Origin: Leifsonia xyli
GTDB taxonomy: Bacteria; Actinomycetota; Actinomycetes; Actinomycetales; Microbacteriaceae
Direction: 5' to 3'
Assembly: GCA_003243275.1 (NCBI GenBank)
Contig: QFQR01000006.1
Coordinates: 248,001-312,000 of the forward strand
DNA length: 64,000 nt
The position numbers were made by a program, and so were the translations under genes. Shown one piece after another: positions 9,823 to 19,352 of the stretch; the first letter of the stretch is position 1, and each line of letters opens with the position of its first letter. Under the pieces are notes generated by a model that ran no database searches, was not told the DNA's origin, and worked only from the letters and a program-made list of their open reading frames with translations.

Positions 9823-10848
9823 TCAGTCCTGCCGCAGTCGCATCCCGGATGCGATGAGCGCGAGCCCGCGATGCTGCTCCGAACGCCAGGCGATGACGGC
9901 CGTCGCGAGAAGGAGCACGGCACCGAGCGCCAGCCCGATGCCGGGCACGAGCGCGAGGAGTTGGAGTCCGCCGATGCCCGTCAGGAAGCGCACCGTGCGC
10001 CAGAGCGGAACAGGCGAGCGCCCGTCCACGCCACGCAGCCGCACGGCCGTCTCGCCGATCGTCGAACCCGTGACGAGCACCACGACCCCCGTGAGCGCGA
10101 GCGCGGCGACGGTGCCGAGGGTGCTGGAGAGCCCGCTGTCGAGCTCGGTGCGCGGCACCCGGAACAGGAAGAGCTGCACCGCGTTCGCCGTCATGCCGGC
10201 CACCAGCGTCGTGCCGATCACCGAGAGCAGGTCGCACAGCATCCCGACCAGGCGGCGGAGCAGGGTGACCTCGCGCGGCCGCTCGGGGAGCGCAGTCGCG
10301 CGCCGCCGTGCGAACGGCAGCGCGAGCAGCGAGCCGAGCAGCGCACCGCTCGTGTTGGTCACGAGATCGCCGGTGTCGAAGAGGCGGTAGGCACAGGGGA
10401 AGAGGCCCCACACCCCGGTGAGCTGGGTCGTCTCGATGAGCAGCGAGATGCCGAGGCCGGTGAGCGTCGCGAAGAGGATCCCGCGACGCCAGAGCACGCG
10501 CGCGAGCACACCCCAGGGGGCGAACAGCAGCACATTGAGGGCGAGCTGCTGCACCGCGGCGTTGCGCAGGATGCCGGATGCCGCGTTCGCGGGGTCGACG
10601 GCATCCCGCAGCGCCTGCAGCGGGTTCAGCTCCATGCCGACGCAGGCGTAGCCGCCGCTCGGGATCGGCAGCAGGGTGTACGCCTGAACCGCGAGCAGCC
10701 ACACCAGCAGGGCGAGCCAGGCGAGGGTGCGCCCGGGGGTGAGCCCACCGCGACGGCGGTAGCTGATCGCGACGAACGGCACGAGCAGAGCGATCGCGAT
10801 CACCGCTCCGAACAGCAGGGCGATCACGCCGGGCATGAGGCGGTCCAC
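9823..10848 (-). CDS. VanZ family membrane protein
   Basis: This 341-residue protein has an N-terminal VanZ-like part (TLLPIPSGGY, LNVLLFAPWGVL, SLLIETTQLTGVWGLFPCAYR, FDTGDLVTNTSGALLG) and a C-terminal group of further membrane helices resembling an RDD-type domain. The exact role is unknown; VanZ itself gives low-level teicoplanin resistance. The start is GTG 10848. On the minus strand TAGCCT lies 6 nt upstream, so the mRNA is probably leaderless. It is convergent with rsmE and divergent from the HIT gene. Confidence 0.8.
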   Translation of the reverse strand: MDRLMPGVIALLFGAVIAIALLVPFVAISYRRRGGLTPGRTLAWLALLVWLLAVQAYTLLPIPSGGYACVGMELNPLQALRDAVDPANAASGILRNAAVQQLALNVLLFAPWGVLARVLWRRGILFATLTGLGISLLIETTQLTGVWGLFPCAYRLFDTGDLVTNTSGALLGSLLALPFARRRATALPERPREVTLLRRLVGMLCDLLSVIGTTLVAGMTANAVQLFLFRVPRTELDSGLSSTLGTVAALALTGVVVLVTGSTIGETAVRLRGVDGRSPVPLWRTVRFLTGIGGLQLLALVPGIGLALGAVLLLATAVIAWRSEQHRGLALIASGMRLRQD

Positions 10849-10920
10849 CCCGCCAGGCTATGCGCCGCGCGTCCAGCCGGTCGAGGAGCGCCGCCGCGAG
10901 CGCATCCGTAGAATGGGGGG

Positions 10921-11268
10921 ATGCCGGACGCCCCCACGATCTTCGAGCGGATCATCGCGCGCGAGATCCCCGCCGACATCGTCTACGAGGACGAGCGCGT
11001 CATCGCGTTCCGCGACATCAAGCCGCAGGCGCCCGTTCACCTGCTCGTCGTGCCGAAGACCGCGGCCTACCCGGATGTCGCAGCCCTCGCGGCCGCCGAC
11101 CCGGAACTGCTCGCCGCGCTCGTCGCGGTCGCGAAGAAGCTCGCGGCCGAGTTCGCCGACGGCGACTACCGCCTCGTCTTCAACTCCGGCGCGAACGCCG
11201 GTCAGACCGTCTTCCACGTGCACGCCCACGTGCTCGCAGGGGGACTCGCGGAAGGCACCCTTGGCTGA
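10921..11268 (+). CDS. HIT family protein (HinT-like nucleotide hydrolase)
   Basis: This 115-residue protein has the histidine triad HVHAHV at residues 99-104 and the HinT-type IFERIIAREIPADIVYEDE start. Relatives hydrolyse adenosine phosphoramidates. TAGAAT (10909-10914) lies 6 nt before the ATG, so the transcript is likely leaderless. It is the first gene of a tight operon; phoH overlaps its stop by 8 bp. Confidence 0.92.
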   Translation: MPDAPTIFERIIAREIPADIVYEDERVIAFRDIKPQAPVHLLVVPKTAAYPDVAALAAADPELLAALVAVAKKLAAEFADGDYRLVFNSGANAGQTVFHVHAHVLAGGLAEGTLG

Positions 11269-12328
11269 CGGAACCCCCGACGGCGGCACCCCTCCGCGTG
11301 CCGAGAACGCTCACGCGGAGTTCGAGATCGACGGCGTCGCCATGGTGCGGCTGCTCGGCCCCCAGGATCGTCTGCTGACCACCCTCGAGCGCCAGTACCC
11401 CGAGGTCGAGGTGCTCGTGCGCGGCAACCAGGTGAGTCTCGACGGTCCGCGGGAGCAGGTGGATGCGGCGGCGCGCCTCGTCGGCGAACTCGTCGAGCTC
11501 GTGCGCAAGGGCGTCGACCTCGGCCCCGCCGAGGTCACCACCTCGCGCCGCATCCTCGACGGGGGCGGGGTGCCCGCTGAGGTGCTGAGCCAGGCGATCC
11601 TCACGGCGCGCGGCAAGGCCATCCGTCCGAAGACGCTCGGCCAGAAGGCCTACGTCGACGCGATCGACGACAACACCATCACCTTCGGCATCGGCCCGGC
11701 CGGCACCGGCAAGACCTACCTCGCGATGGCGAAAGCCGTGCAGGCGCTGCAGCGCAAGGAGGTCGACCGCATCATCCTGAGCCGGCCGGCGATCGAGGCG
11801 GGCGAGCGGCTCGGCTTCCTGCCCGGCACCCTCACCGACAAGATCGACCCCTACCTGCGGCCGCTCTACGACGCGCTCAACGAGATGATGGATCCGGAGC
11901 TCGTGCCGAAGCTGCTCGCGGCGGGCACGGTCGAGGTCGCGCCCCTCGCGTACATGCGCGGACGCACCCTCAACAACTCCTTCGTGGTGCTCGACGAGGC
12001 GCAGAACACGACGCCCGAGCAGATGAAGATGTTCCTCACCCGTCTCGGCTTCGGCACCAAGATGGTCGTCACGGGCGACATCACCCAGATCGACCTGCCG
12101 ACGGCAGCCTCGGGGCTGCGGGTCGTGACGCGCGTGCTCGCGAACATCGACGACATCCACTTCGCGATGCTGACGAGCGACGACGTCGTGCGGCATTCGC
12201 TCGTCGGCCGCATCGTGGACGCCTACACGGAGTACGACGCCAAGAAGCAGGCGCGCGACCACGAGCGGCGCGAGGCCACCGAGTTCGCCAACCGCGCCGA
12301 GCGGCGCAGGGGTAGAGGTAAGAGCTGA
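11261..12328 (+). CDS. phoH: PhoH family ATPase
   Basis: Starting at TTG 11261 the protein is 355 residues, normal for PhoH-like (YbeZ) ATPases. A KH-like N-terminus precedes Walker A GPAGTGKT (145-152) and Walker B with DEAQ (245-248). The YbeZ-YbeY pairing is conserved and linked to RNA processing and ribosome maturation. I choose the TTG because it overlaps the HIT stop by 8 bp, as in coupled genes, and gives the family-typical length. The upstream open frame is only the shadow of the HIT gene. Its stop overlaps the ybeY ATG. Confidence 0.92.
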   Translation: MADGTPDGGTPPRAENAHAEFEIDGVAMVRLLGPQDRLLTTLERQYPEVEVLVRGNQVSLDGPREQVDAAARLVGELVELVRKGVDLGPAEVTTSRRILDGGGVPAEVLSQAILTARGKAIRPKTLGQKAYVDAIDDNTITFGIGPAGTGKTYLAMAKAVQALQRKEVDRIILSRPAIEAGERLGFLPGTLTDKIDPYLRPLYDALNEMMDPELVPKLLAAGTVEVAPLAYMRGRTLNNSFVVLDEAQNTTPEQMKMFLTRLGFGTKMVVTGDITQIDLPTAASGLRVVTRVLANIDDIHFAMLTSDDVVRHSLVGRIVDAYTEYDAKKQARDHERREATEFANRAERRRGRGKS

Positions 12329-12789
12329 TGTCGATCGAGATCAACAACGAGTCGGGTGTCGAGGTCGACGAGCAGGGGCTGCTGCGGCTGGCCGCCTACG
12401 GGCTCGACTTCCTGCACGTGCATCCGGATGCCGACCTCGCGATCGTGCTCGTCGACGAGGCCGCCATGGAGCAGCTGCACGTGCAGTGGATGGACGAGCC
12501 CGGCCCGACCGACGTGCTGAGCTTCCCGATGGATGAGCTGCGCCCCGGCACCGAGGACGAGATCACCCCCGCGGGGCTGCTCGGCGACATCGTGCTCTGC
12601 CCGCAGGTGGCGATCGAGCAGGCGAAGGGCGCAGGCCACTCCACCCAGGACGAGCTGCAGCTGCTGACCGCCCACGGCATCCTGCACCTGCTCGGCTTCG
12701 ACCACGCCGAGCCAGAGGAGGAGCGCGAGATGTTCGGCCTGCAGCGCGACATCCTGGTCGGCTTCGCCCACTCCCAGCGACGACGGTAG
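12328..12789 (+). CDS. ybeY: Endoribonuclease YbeY
   Basis: This 153-residue metalloprotein has the zinc-binding motif [11 protein letters not shown] and the conserved [11 protein letters not shown]. YbeY takes part in 16S rRNA 3' maturation and ribosome quality control. ATG 12328 shares its A with the phoH stop, giving translational coupling. The CNNM gene follows after 6 bp. Confidence 0.95.
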   Translation: MSIEINNESGVEVDEQGLLRLAAYGLDFLHVHPDADLAIVLVDEAAMEQLHVQWMDEPGPTDVLSFPMDELRPGTEDEITPAGLLGDIVLCPQVAIEQAKGAGHSTQDELQLLTAHGILHLLGFDHAEPEEEREMFGLQRDILVGFAHSQRRR

Positions 12790-12795
12790 GCGCAC

Positions 12796-14094
12796 GTGCT
12801 CGGGCTGTTCATCGCCGTCGCGGTGTTCGCGGTCGCCTTCGGCGGCCTGCTCGCCGCGGTCGACGCGGCCCTCTCGGTGCTCTCGCGCACCGACCTGGTC
12901 GACCTCGCGGCGCACCATCGCGCCAAGAAGTCGCTGCTGGCGATCGCGGGCGACGTCAGCGCGCACGTCAACGCCGTCAACTTCATGCGCGTCTTCTCGG
13001 AGGCGCTCGCCGCGGTGCTCGTCACGCTCACCTTCGCCGAAGTCTTCGACGAGTGGTGGTGGGTGCTGCTCGCCTCGGTGCTCGTCGTGACGGGACTCTC
13101 CTTCGTGCTCGTCGGCTCGAGCCCGCGCAGTGTGGGGCGGGCGCACGCGAAGGGCATCGTCGCGTTCTCGGCGCTCCTGGTGCGCGCCATCCGGGTGCTG
13201 CTCGGGCCGATCGCGGCCGGGCTCGTCGCGCTCGGCAACCGGGTGACGCCGGGGCGGCCGAAGACGGCGGTGAGCTTCTCGAGCGAGGAGCAGCTGCTCT
13301 CGATGGTCGACGAGGCCACCGAGCTCGAGGTGCTCGAGGAGGACGACCGCGAGCTCATCCACTCGATCTTCGAGTGGGGCGACACGGTCGTGCGCGAGGT
13401 GATGATCCCGCGCACCGACATGATCACGATCGACCACGACGCCTCGCTCGGCGCCGCGCTCGGGCAGTTCTTCCGCACCGGCGTCTCGCGCATCCCGGTC
13501 ATCGGCAAGGACACCGACGAGGTGCTCGGCGTGCTCTACCTGCGTGACGTCGCGCGGCTGCGGCACGAGCAGCCACTCGAGGGCGCCCCGCTTCCGGTGG
13601 TCGAGCTCGCGAGGCCTGCCACCTTCATCCCCGAGTCGAAGAAGGCAGACGACACCCTGCGGCAGATGCAGCGCGATCGGGCGCACCTCGCCATGGTCGT
13701 CGACGAGTACGGCGGCATCGCGGGCCTGGTGACCCTGGAAGACCTCATCGAGGAGCTCGTGGGCGACATCTCCGACGAGTACGACCGTGAGATCCCGGAT
13801 GTCGTGCAGCTCGGCGAGGGCGTCTACCGGGTGAGCGCGCGGCTGCCCACCGACGAGCTCGGCGACCTGTTCGGCATCGAGCTCGACGACGACGACGTCG
13901 ACTCGGTGGGCGGTCTGCTCACCAAGGCGCTGGGGCGCCTCCCGGTTCCCGGATCGACCGTCGTGGTGTCCGGTCTCGCGTTGACGGCGGAACGCACCGA
14001 GGGGCGGCGCAAGCACCTGTCGAGCGTCGTCGTGGAGCGGGATGCGGCACTGCCGGCCGCACCGGGCGCCGGCGAGAAGGAGGAGACGCGATGA
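12796..14094 (+). CDS. CNNM/HlyC-CorC family transporter (DUF21 and CBS domains)
   Basis: This 432-residue protein has an N-terminal DUF21 membrane domain (about residues 1-150), two CBS domains ([14 protein letters not shown] through [21 protein letters not shown], and [20 protein letters not shown]) and a C-terminal CorC_HlyC domain ([19 protein letters not shown]). Relatives act in Mg2+ or Co2+ efflux or homeostasis; older names include hemolysin C. The start is GTG 12796. Its end overlaps the era ATG by 4 bp. Confidence 0.9.
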   Translation: MLGLFIAVAVFAVAFGGLLAAVDAALSVLSRTDLVDLAAHHRAKKSLLAIAGDVSAHVNAVNFMRVFSEALAAVLVTLTFAEVFDEWWWVLLASVLVVTGLSFVLVGSSPRSVGRAHAKGIVAFSALLVRAIRVLLGPIAAGLVALGNRVTPGRPKTAVSFSSEEQLLSMVDEATELEVLEEDDRELIHSIFEWGDTVVREVMIPRTDMITIDHDASLGAALGQFFRTGVSRIPVIGKDTDEVLGVLYLRDVARLRHEQPLEGAPLPVVELARPATFIPESKKADDTLRQMQRDRAHLAMVVDEYGGIAGLVTLEDLIEELVGDISDEYDREIPDVVQLGEGVYRVSARLPTDELGDLFGIELDDDDVDSVGGLLTKALGRLPVPGSTVVVSGLALTAERTEGRRKHLSSVVVERDAALPAAPGAGEKEETR

Positions 14095-14990
14095 GCGAGC
14101 AGAACGGGTTCCGTGCGGGGTTCGCGACCTTCGTGGGGCGACCGAACGTCGGCAAGTCGACCCTCACGAACGCGCTCGTCGGCGAGAAGGTGGCGATCAC
14201 CTCGCCGAAGCCTCAGACCACGCGCTCCGCCATCCGCGGCATCGTGCACACCGGCGAGGGGCAGCTCATCATCGTCGACACCCCCGGCATCCACCGGCCG
14301 CGCACCCTGCTGGGGGAGCGGCTGAACGCCGTCGTCACCTCGATCCTCGGGGATGTCGACGTGATCGGATTCTGTGTGCCGGCCGACGAGAAGATCGGGC
14401 CGGGCGACCGCTTCATCAACGAGCAGCTCGAGCACTTCCCGCGGGCGAAGAAGGTGGCGATCGTCACCAAGATCGACGCGGTGCCGCGACCCGCGGTCGC
14501 CGAGCAGCTGCTGGCGATCAGCGAGCTGCGCGAGTGGGAGGCGATCATCCCGGTGTCGGCGACCAGCAGCATCCAGCTCGACACCCTGCTCACCCAGCTG
14601 ATCGGCCTGCTGCCCGAGTCGGAGGCGCTCTACCCGGGCGACGCCGTCACCGACGAGACGCTCGAGCACCGCATCGCCGAGCTGATCCGCGAGGCGGCGC
14701 TCGACGGGGTCTCCGACGAGTTGCCGCACTCCCTCGCGGTGACCCTCGATGACATCGTCGAGCGCGACGACAAGGAGCTCGTGGAGGTGTACGCCAACCT
14801 GTGGGTCGAGCGCGACTCCCAGAAGGGCATCATCATCGGCAAGGGCGGGGCCCGGCTGCAGGAGGTGGGCGCGCGCGCCCGTGCCGGCATCGAGCCGCTT
14901 CTCGGCCGCCAGGTGTTCCTCTCGCTGCGCGTCAAGGTGGCACCCAACTGGCAGCGCGATCCGAAGCACCTCTCGCGCCTCGGCTTCTGA
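14091..14990 (+). CDS. era: GTPase Era, 16S rRNA binding
   Basis: This 299-residue Era has the P-loop GRPNVGKST at 16-24, DTPGIHRPR, the G4 motif TKID, and a C-terminal KH domain with GIIIGKGGARLQEVG. It assists 30S subunit assembly. The ATGA overlap with the CNNM gene and the phoH-ybeY-CNNM-era order define a ribosome-maturation operon. Confidence 0.97.
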   Translation: MSEQNGFRAGFATFVGRPNVGKSTLTNALVGEKVAITSPKPQTTRSAIRGIVHTGEGQLIIVDTPGIHRPRTLLGERLNAVVTSILGDVDVIGFCVPADEKIGPGDRFINEQLEHFPRAKKVAIVTKIDAVPRPAVAEQLLAISELREWEAIIPVSATSSIQLDTLLTQLIGLLPESEALYPGDAVTDETLEHRIAELIREAALDGVSDELPHSLAVTLDDIVERDDKELVEVYANLWVERDSQKGIIIGKGGARLQEVGARARAGIEPLLGRQVFLSLRVKVAPNWQRDPKHLSRLGF

Positions 14991-15068
14991 GCCGAGGCGG
15001 TACATCGCGGGGATGATTTCGGGCCGCGGATGCGTTGCGGCCGCCGCCTGGCGCGTACCGTGAAGGGC

Positions 15069-16325
15069 ATGTTCCGCAGGCTCACGACGACGCAGCTCGT
15101 CGTCGACCTGCTGCTCGCGGTGGGGTTCTTCCTCGCCTGCGGCATCCTGCTGTTCAGCTCCGGCTTCTGGGGACCCGCGGCGTGGACGCTGTTCGTGCTG
15201 CTCGGCATGTCCACCGCGATGGGGATGCGTCGCCTCGCCCCCGGCCTCGCGCTCGCCATCGCCTGGGCCACCGCCGTGGTCCAGATGCTGAGCTCCGTCG
15301 CGCCCAACCCGGCGGATGCGGCCACCTTCGTCGTGGTCTACACGGCGGCCGCCTACGGCACCTCGCTCACCCGCTGGATCGCGCTCGGCTCCTCCCTCGT
15401 GGCCCCCGCGACCATCACGGGCTACATCCTCGTCACCCAGGGCGTCGGCGAGCTCGCGATGTGCGTGCAGTTCCAGTACGAGTACTGCGCGAGCTACGTA
15501 CCCGACCTCGCCGTGCGCGGAGCCGGATGGTTCATCGCCTTCGCGTTCGCCTTCCTGCTGGCGTGGGCGATCGGGCAGCTCGTGCGCACCCGCATCCGCG
15601 CCCGCGAGAGTCGTGCGGCGGTGGTCGCCGCCGAGCAGGAGGTCGCCGCCGAGCAGGAGCGCACGCGCATCGCACGCGACATGCACGACGTGGTCGCGCA
15701 CTCGCTCGCGGTCGTGGTGGCGCAGGCGGACGGCGCCCGCTATGCCGCGCGCGCCGATCCGGCCGCGGCCGAGCAGGCGCTGCTGACGATCGCCGCGACC
15801 GCGCGCGAGGCGCTCGGCGACGTGCGGGTGCTGCTCGCCCAGCTCCGCTACCAGCAGGAGGACGGGCCCCAGCCGACCCTCGTCGACCTCGACGCGCTGC
15901 TCGAGCAGGTGCGCGCCTCCGGCCTGCGCGTCGTGCGGCAGGACGAGGGCGAGCCGCGCGCGCTCGGCACGAGTCAGCAGATCGCCGTCTACCGCATCGT
16001 GCAGGAGTCGCTCACCAACGCCCTGCGGCACGCCGACACCGCTCGCGAGGTGCTCGTGCACTTCGCCTGGACCTCGAACGGCGTGGAGTTCGCGATCGCG
16101 AGTGTGCTGCGCGAGCTGCGTCCGCGCACCGGGATCATTCCGCTCCCCGCCGCTCCGAGCGGGCACGGCATCCCCGGCATGACCGAGCGGGCGGCCCTCG
16201 GCGGCGGGTGGCTGCGGGCGGGCGTCGAGGGCGAGCGCTTCATCGTCACCGCGTGGCTTCCGTACCAGCCGACGCTCACGCATCCGCCGCTGCCGGCCCG
16301 CATCCTGGAGGAACCGACCGTATGA
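15069..16325 (+). CDS. Sensor histidine kinase (HisKA_3 type)
   Basis: This 418-residue kinase has about five N-terminal membrane helices (to residue 175), a short coiled coil, the dimerisation/phosphoacceptor motif RIARDMHDVVAHSLAVVVAQ with His206, and a HATPase domain with the N-box QESLTNALRHA and G-box GHGIPGMTERAALGG. It phosphorylates the overlapping response regulator. The signal is unknown; this NarL/LiaS-like class often senses envelope stress, and an ABC exporter follows. I choose ATG 15069, which has GAAGGG just upstream. Confidence 0.9.
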   Translation: MFRRLTTTQLVVDLLLAVGFFLACGILLFSSGFWGPAAWTLFVLLGMSTAMGMRRLAPGLALAIAWATAVVQMLSSVAPNPADAATFVVVYTAAAYGTSLTRWIALGSSLVAPATITGYILVTQGVGELAMCVQFQYEYCASYVPDLAVRGAGWFIAFAFAFLLAWAIGQLVRTRIRARESRAAVVAAEQEVAAEQERTRIARDMHDVVAHSLAVVVAQADGARYAARADPAAAEQALLTIAATAREALGDVRVLLAQLRYQQEDGPQPTLVDLDALLEQVRASGLRVVRQDEGEPRALGTSQQIAVYRIVQESLTNALRHADTAREVLVHFAWTSNGVEFAIASVLRELRPRTGIIPLPAAPSGHGIPGMTERAALGGGWLRAGVEGERFIVTAWLPYQPTLTHPPLPARILEEPTV

Positions 16326-16987
16326 CCGAGACCATCCGCGTCGCCCTCGTCGACGATCAGGCGCTGTTCCGCACCGGCATCCGCATGCTCGTCGACTCCC
16401 AGCCCGACCTCGAGTTCGTGGGGGAGGCGGGCAACGGGGGCGAGGGGGTCGCGCTCGTCGCCGAGAGGCGGCCCGACGTGGTGCTGATGGACATCCGGAT
16501 GCCTGTCATGGACGGGATCGAGGCGACCGAGCAGATCCTCGCGGCGGCGGATGCGGGGCGGCACCCGGTGCCGAAGGTCGTCGTGCTGACCACCTTCGAT
16601 CTCGACGAGGCGGCGACCCGCGCCATCCGGGCCGGGGCGAGCGGCTTCCTGTTGAAGGACGCCGATCCGGAGTTCCTGCTCGCGGCGATCCGCACGGTGC
16701 ACGCCGGCACGGCGGTGATCGCTCCGTCGGCTACGCGCGAGCTCTTCGAGCACTTCGACTCGCGGGCGGCCGCGACGGGCGAGCCGCCCGAGTTCGCCGC
16801 GCTGACGGCACGCGAGCGCGACATCTTCCTGCTCGCCGGCCGCGGGATGTCGAACTCCGAGATCGCGCGCGGCGAGTTCGTCTCCGAGGCGACGGTCAAG
16901 ACCCACATCTCGCGCATCCTCGCCAAACTGGGCCTCCGCGACCGCGTGCAACTGGTCGTCTACGCCTTCGAAAACCGTCTGGTGTAG
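16322..16987 (+). CDS. LuxR-type response regulator
   Basis: This 221-residue NarL/LuxR-type regulator has a receiver domain with the acidic pair DD at 11-12, phosphoacceptor Asp57 in LMDIRMPVMDG, the conserved Thr/Lys (TTFD, LLKDADPE), and a C-terminal helix-turn-helix (LTARERDIFLLAGRGMSNSE, then SEATVKTHISRILAKLGLRD). It overlaps the kinase by 4 bp. The ABC exporter genes downstream are the natural candidate targets. A family C hairpin begins 2 nt after its stop. Confidence 0.93.
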   Translation: MTETIRVALVDDQALFRTGIRMLVDSQPDLEFVGEAGNGGEGVALVAERRPDVVLMDIRMPVMDGIEATEQILAAADAGRHPVPKVVVLTTFDLDEAATRAIRAGASGFLLKDADPEFLLAAIRTVHAGTAVIAPSATRELFEHFDSRAAATGEPPEFAALTARERDIFLLAGRGMSNSEIARGEFVSEATVKTHISRILAKLGLRDRVQLVVYAFENRLV

Positions 16988-16988
16988 C

Positions 16989-17064
16989 GGCCAAACGCTG
17001 TAGCGTCTGCGGTCGCGCACCAGGAATGTGTGGCGCGCCCGGCCAAACGCTGCAGCGTTTGACC
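16989..17064. repeat. Family C hairpin, copy C1
   Basis: Two copies of a GGCCAAACGCTG-type unit (16989-17006 and 17041-17064) face each other and pair over about 22 nt with a few mismatches. The right unit contains an 18-nt perfect palindrome at 17044-17061 (CAAACGCTGCAGCGTTTG), so each unit can also fold on itself. It lies between the response regulator and the ABC ATPase gene. A second, perfectly paired copy is at 52574-52647. Confidence 0.8.
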
Positions 17065-17139
17065 ATCATCCCGCGGACGGATGCGGATGCGTCGCCGGCC
17101 GGACGCGCAGGGCGCGAGGCGGTTCCTAGCGTGGTGAGC

Positions 17140-17928
17140 ATGGACATCACCACCAGCATCCCGACCGTCGCCGCGAACCCCGCGGCGGCCAGCATCGTCG
17201 CCCGGGTCGAGAACCTCACGAAGAGCTACGGGGCGCACGGCGCCCGCGTCGACGCCCTGCGCGAGGTGAGCCTCGGCATCCGGCGCGGCGAGTTCACCGC
17301 CATCATGGGCCCCTCTGGCTCCGGCAAGTCGACCCTCATGCACATCATGGCCGGCCTCGACTCACCCACCGCCGGCCGGGTCTGGCTCGGCGACACCGAA
17401 ATCGGCGGGCTCGGCGACGAGCAGCTCACCCTGCTGCGTCGGCGCCGCGTCGGCTTCGTGTTCCAGGCCTTCAACCTCGTGCCGACGCTCGATGTCGAAG
17501 GCAATCTGCTGCTGCCCTTCGAGCTCGACGGCCGCCGCCCGAGCGCGCAGGAGCGCGCGTGGATCGACGAGCTCGAGACCACGTTCGGGCTCGGGAGCAG
17601 GCTCAGCCACCGCCCGCACGAGCTCTCCGGGGGCCAGCAGCAGCGCGTCGCGATCGCGCGTGCCCTCGTCACGCGCCCCGAGCTGGTGTTCGCCGACGAA
17701 CCCACAGGCAACCTCGACTCCCGCACCGGCCGGGAGGTGCTGCAGGTGCTGCAGTCGGCCACCCGCTCCTACGGCCAGTCGATCGCGATGGTCACCCACG
17801 ATCCGATCGCGGCCAGTTACGCCGACCGCGTGGTGTTCCTCGCCGACGGCCGGATCGTGTCCGACCGCGCCCGGATGGATGCGGCCGAGATCGCCGCGTT
17901 CATGCTCGCGATCGAGCAGGTCGCCTGA
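17140..17928 (+). CDS. ABC transporter ATP-binding protein (MacB/LolD type)
   Basis: This 262-residue ATPase has Walker A GPSGSGKS at 57-64, the Q-loop in [14 protein letters not shown], signature [15 protein letters not shown] and Walker [15 protein letters not shown], typical of ATPases serving FtsX-like permeases. ATG 17140 lies 7 nt after TAGCGT (17127-17132), so it is probably leaderless. The upstream open frame crosses the C1 repeat and is not coding. The permease starts at its stop codon. Confidence 0.93.
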   Translation: MDITTSIPTVAANPAAASIVARVENLTKSYGAHGARVDALREVSLGIRRGEFTAIMGPSGSGKSTLMHIMAGLDSPTAGRVWLGDTEIGGLGDEQLTLLRRRRVGFVFQAFNLVPTLDVEGNLLLPFELDGRRPSAQERAWIDELETTFGLGSRLSHRPHELSGGQQQRVAIARALVTRPELVFADEPTGNLDSRTGREVLQVLQSATRSYGQSIAMVTHDPIAASYADRVVFLADGRIVSDRARMDAAEIAAFMLAIEQVA

Positions 17929-19340
17929 TGGCCGCCGCATCCGTCTCGACGGGCCTGCGTGAGCACGGCGCCTCGATCCTGGTGGCCCTGCTGTCGTCGG
18001 CGTTCGGGGTCGCGCTCCTGCAGATCACGGGCGTGCTGGCCGACGCGATCGCCGCGGACCCGGTGATGGGCGCGAGCAGAACCGTCGCGATCATGCTGGC
18101 GGCCGTGGCGTGGGTGTTCATCGCGATCGCGATCTACGTCGGCTCCGTCGTCACCGCGAACACCTTCGCCACGATCGTGGCCGGGCGGGCGCGCACCATC
18201 GCGCTGCTCCGGCTGATCGGATCGAGCTCACGGCATCAGCGGCGTGCGGTCGCCCGCGAGGGTCTCGTCGTGGGCGTCGTCGGCTCGATCGCCGGAGCCG
18301 CCGTCGGCACGGGCATCGCGGTCGGGCTCGAGCGCGGCGCCGTCGCCCTCGGATGGATGCCCGAGCTGTCGCACGACTGGGCGGATCCGGGGCTCGCCTT
18401 CCCGATCGTCGCGGTCGTGCTCACCACCTGGCTCGCGGCCTGGATCGGATCCCGCCGCGTGCTGACGGTCACCCCGCTGCAGGCGATCGGGGGCTCGCAG
18501 CCGCTGTCGCAGGATGAGCTGCGCGCGCGCCCGGGACGCAACGCGGTCGCGATCTCGCTGTTCGCGATCGGCACCGCGCTCCTCGTGCTCTCGATGATCC
18601 TCGGCCTGGTGTCGCCGTTCGCGGTGCTCGTCGGGGTGGTCGGCGGCATCCTGTCGTTCACGGGCGTGGTGCTCGGCGCGCACCTGATCATGCCCCCCGC
18701 GCTGCGCCTCATCGGACGGATGCTCGGCCGGTCGCCCGCCGCGCGGCTCGCCGCCGCCAACGCGCTGCGATACCCGGAGCGTGCGACCCGCACCACGATC
18801 GGCGTCGTCATCGGGGTGACGCTCGTGACGATGTTCGGGGTGACGACGGCGAGTTTCCGGATGCTCATCGCCGAGGCGACGGCGAAGGAGCCGGACATCT
18901 ATCAGGGCACCGCCGCGTTCCTCGACAACATCACGGCCGTGTTCACCGTGCTGATCGGGGTGAGCGCGCTCATCGCGGCCGTCGGGCTCGTCAACGCGCT
19001 CTCGCTCAGCGTGCTGCAGCGCACCCGCGAGCTCGGGCTGTTGCGGGCTCTCGGCTTCTCGCGCGGACAGCTGAGGCGGATGATCCTCGCCGAGAGCGTG
19101 CAGCTCACCCTCACGGCGGTGCTCGTGGGGCTCGTGCTGGGCGCGTTCTACGGCTGGGTGGGCGCGCAATCGCTGCTCGGCTCGGCGAGCGGCATGCCGG
19201 GCATCGTGGCGCCGGGGGTGCCGTGGGGCACGCTCGCGATCGTCGTGGGCGCTGCTGCGGTGCTCACCGCCGTCGCCACGATCGCCCCCACCCGTCGCGC
19301 CACCGGGGTGAGTCCGATCGCGGCCCTCGCCGTGGAGTGA
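17928..19340 (+). CDS. FtsX-like ABC transporter permease
   Basis: This 470-residue membrane protein has two FtsX-like modules (about residues 15-130 and 330-465), each with a long extracellular or cytoplasmic loop and the typical LLRLIGSSSRHQRR and LGLLRALGFSRGQLRR motifs between helices. With the overlapping ATPase it forms an exporter or mechanotransmission complex. Placement behind a two-component system suggests an envelope-stress or antimicrobial-peptide response; this is inference. Confidence 0.9.
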   Translation: MAAASVSTGLREHGASILVALLSSAFGVALLQITGVLADAIAADPVMGASRTVAIMLAAVAWVFIAIAIYVGSVVTANTFATIVAGRARTIALLRLIGSSSRHQRRAVAREGLVVGVVGSIAGAAVGTGIAVGLERGAVALGWMPELSHDWADPGLAFPIVAVVLTTWLAAWIGSRRVLTVTPLQAIGGSQPLSQDELRARPGRNAVAISLFAIGTALLVLSMILGLVSPFAVLVGVVGGILSFTGVVLGAHLIMPPALRLIGRMLGRSPAARLAAANALRYPERATRTTIGVVIGVTLVTMFGVTTASFRMLIAEATAKEPDIYQGTAAFLDNITAVFTVLIGVSALIAAVGLVNALSLSVLQRTRELGLLRALGFSRGQLRRMILAESVQLTLTAVLVGLVLGAFYGWVGAQSLLGSASGMPGIVAPGVPWGTLAIVVGAAAVLTAVATIAPTRRATGVSPIAALAVE

Positions 19341-19352
19341 CGTTCCGCGCCG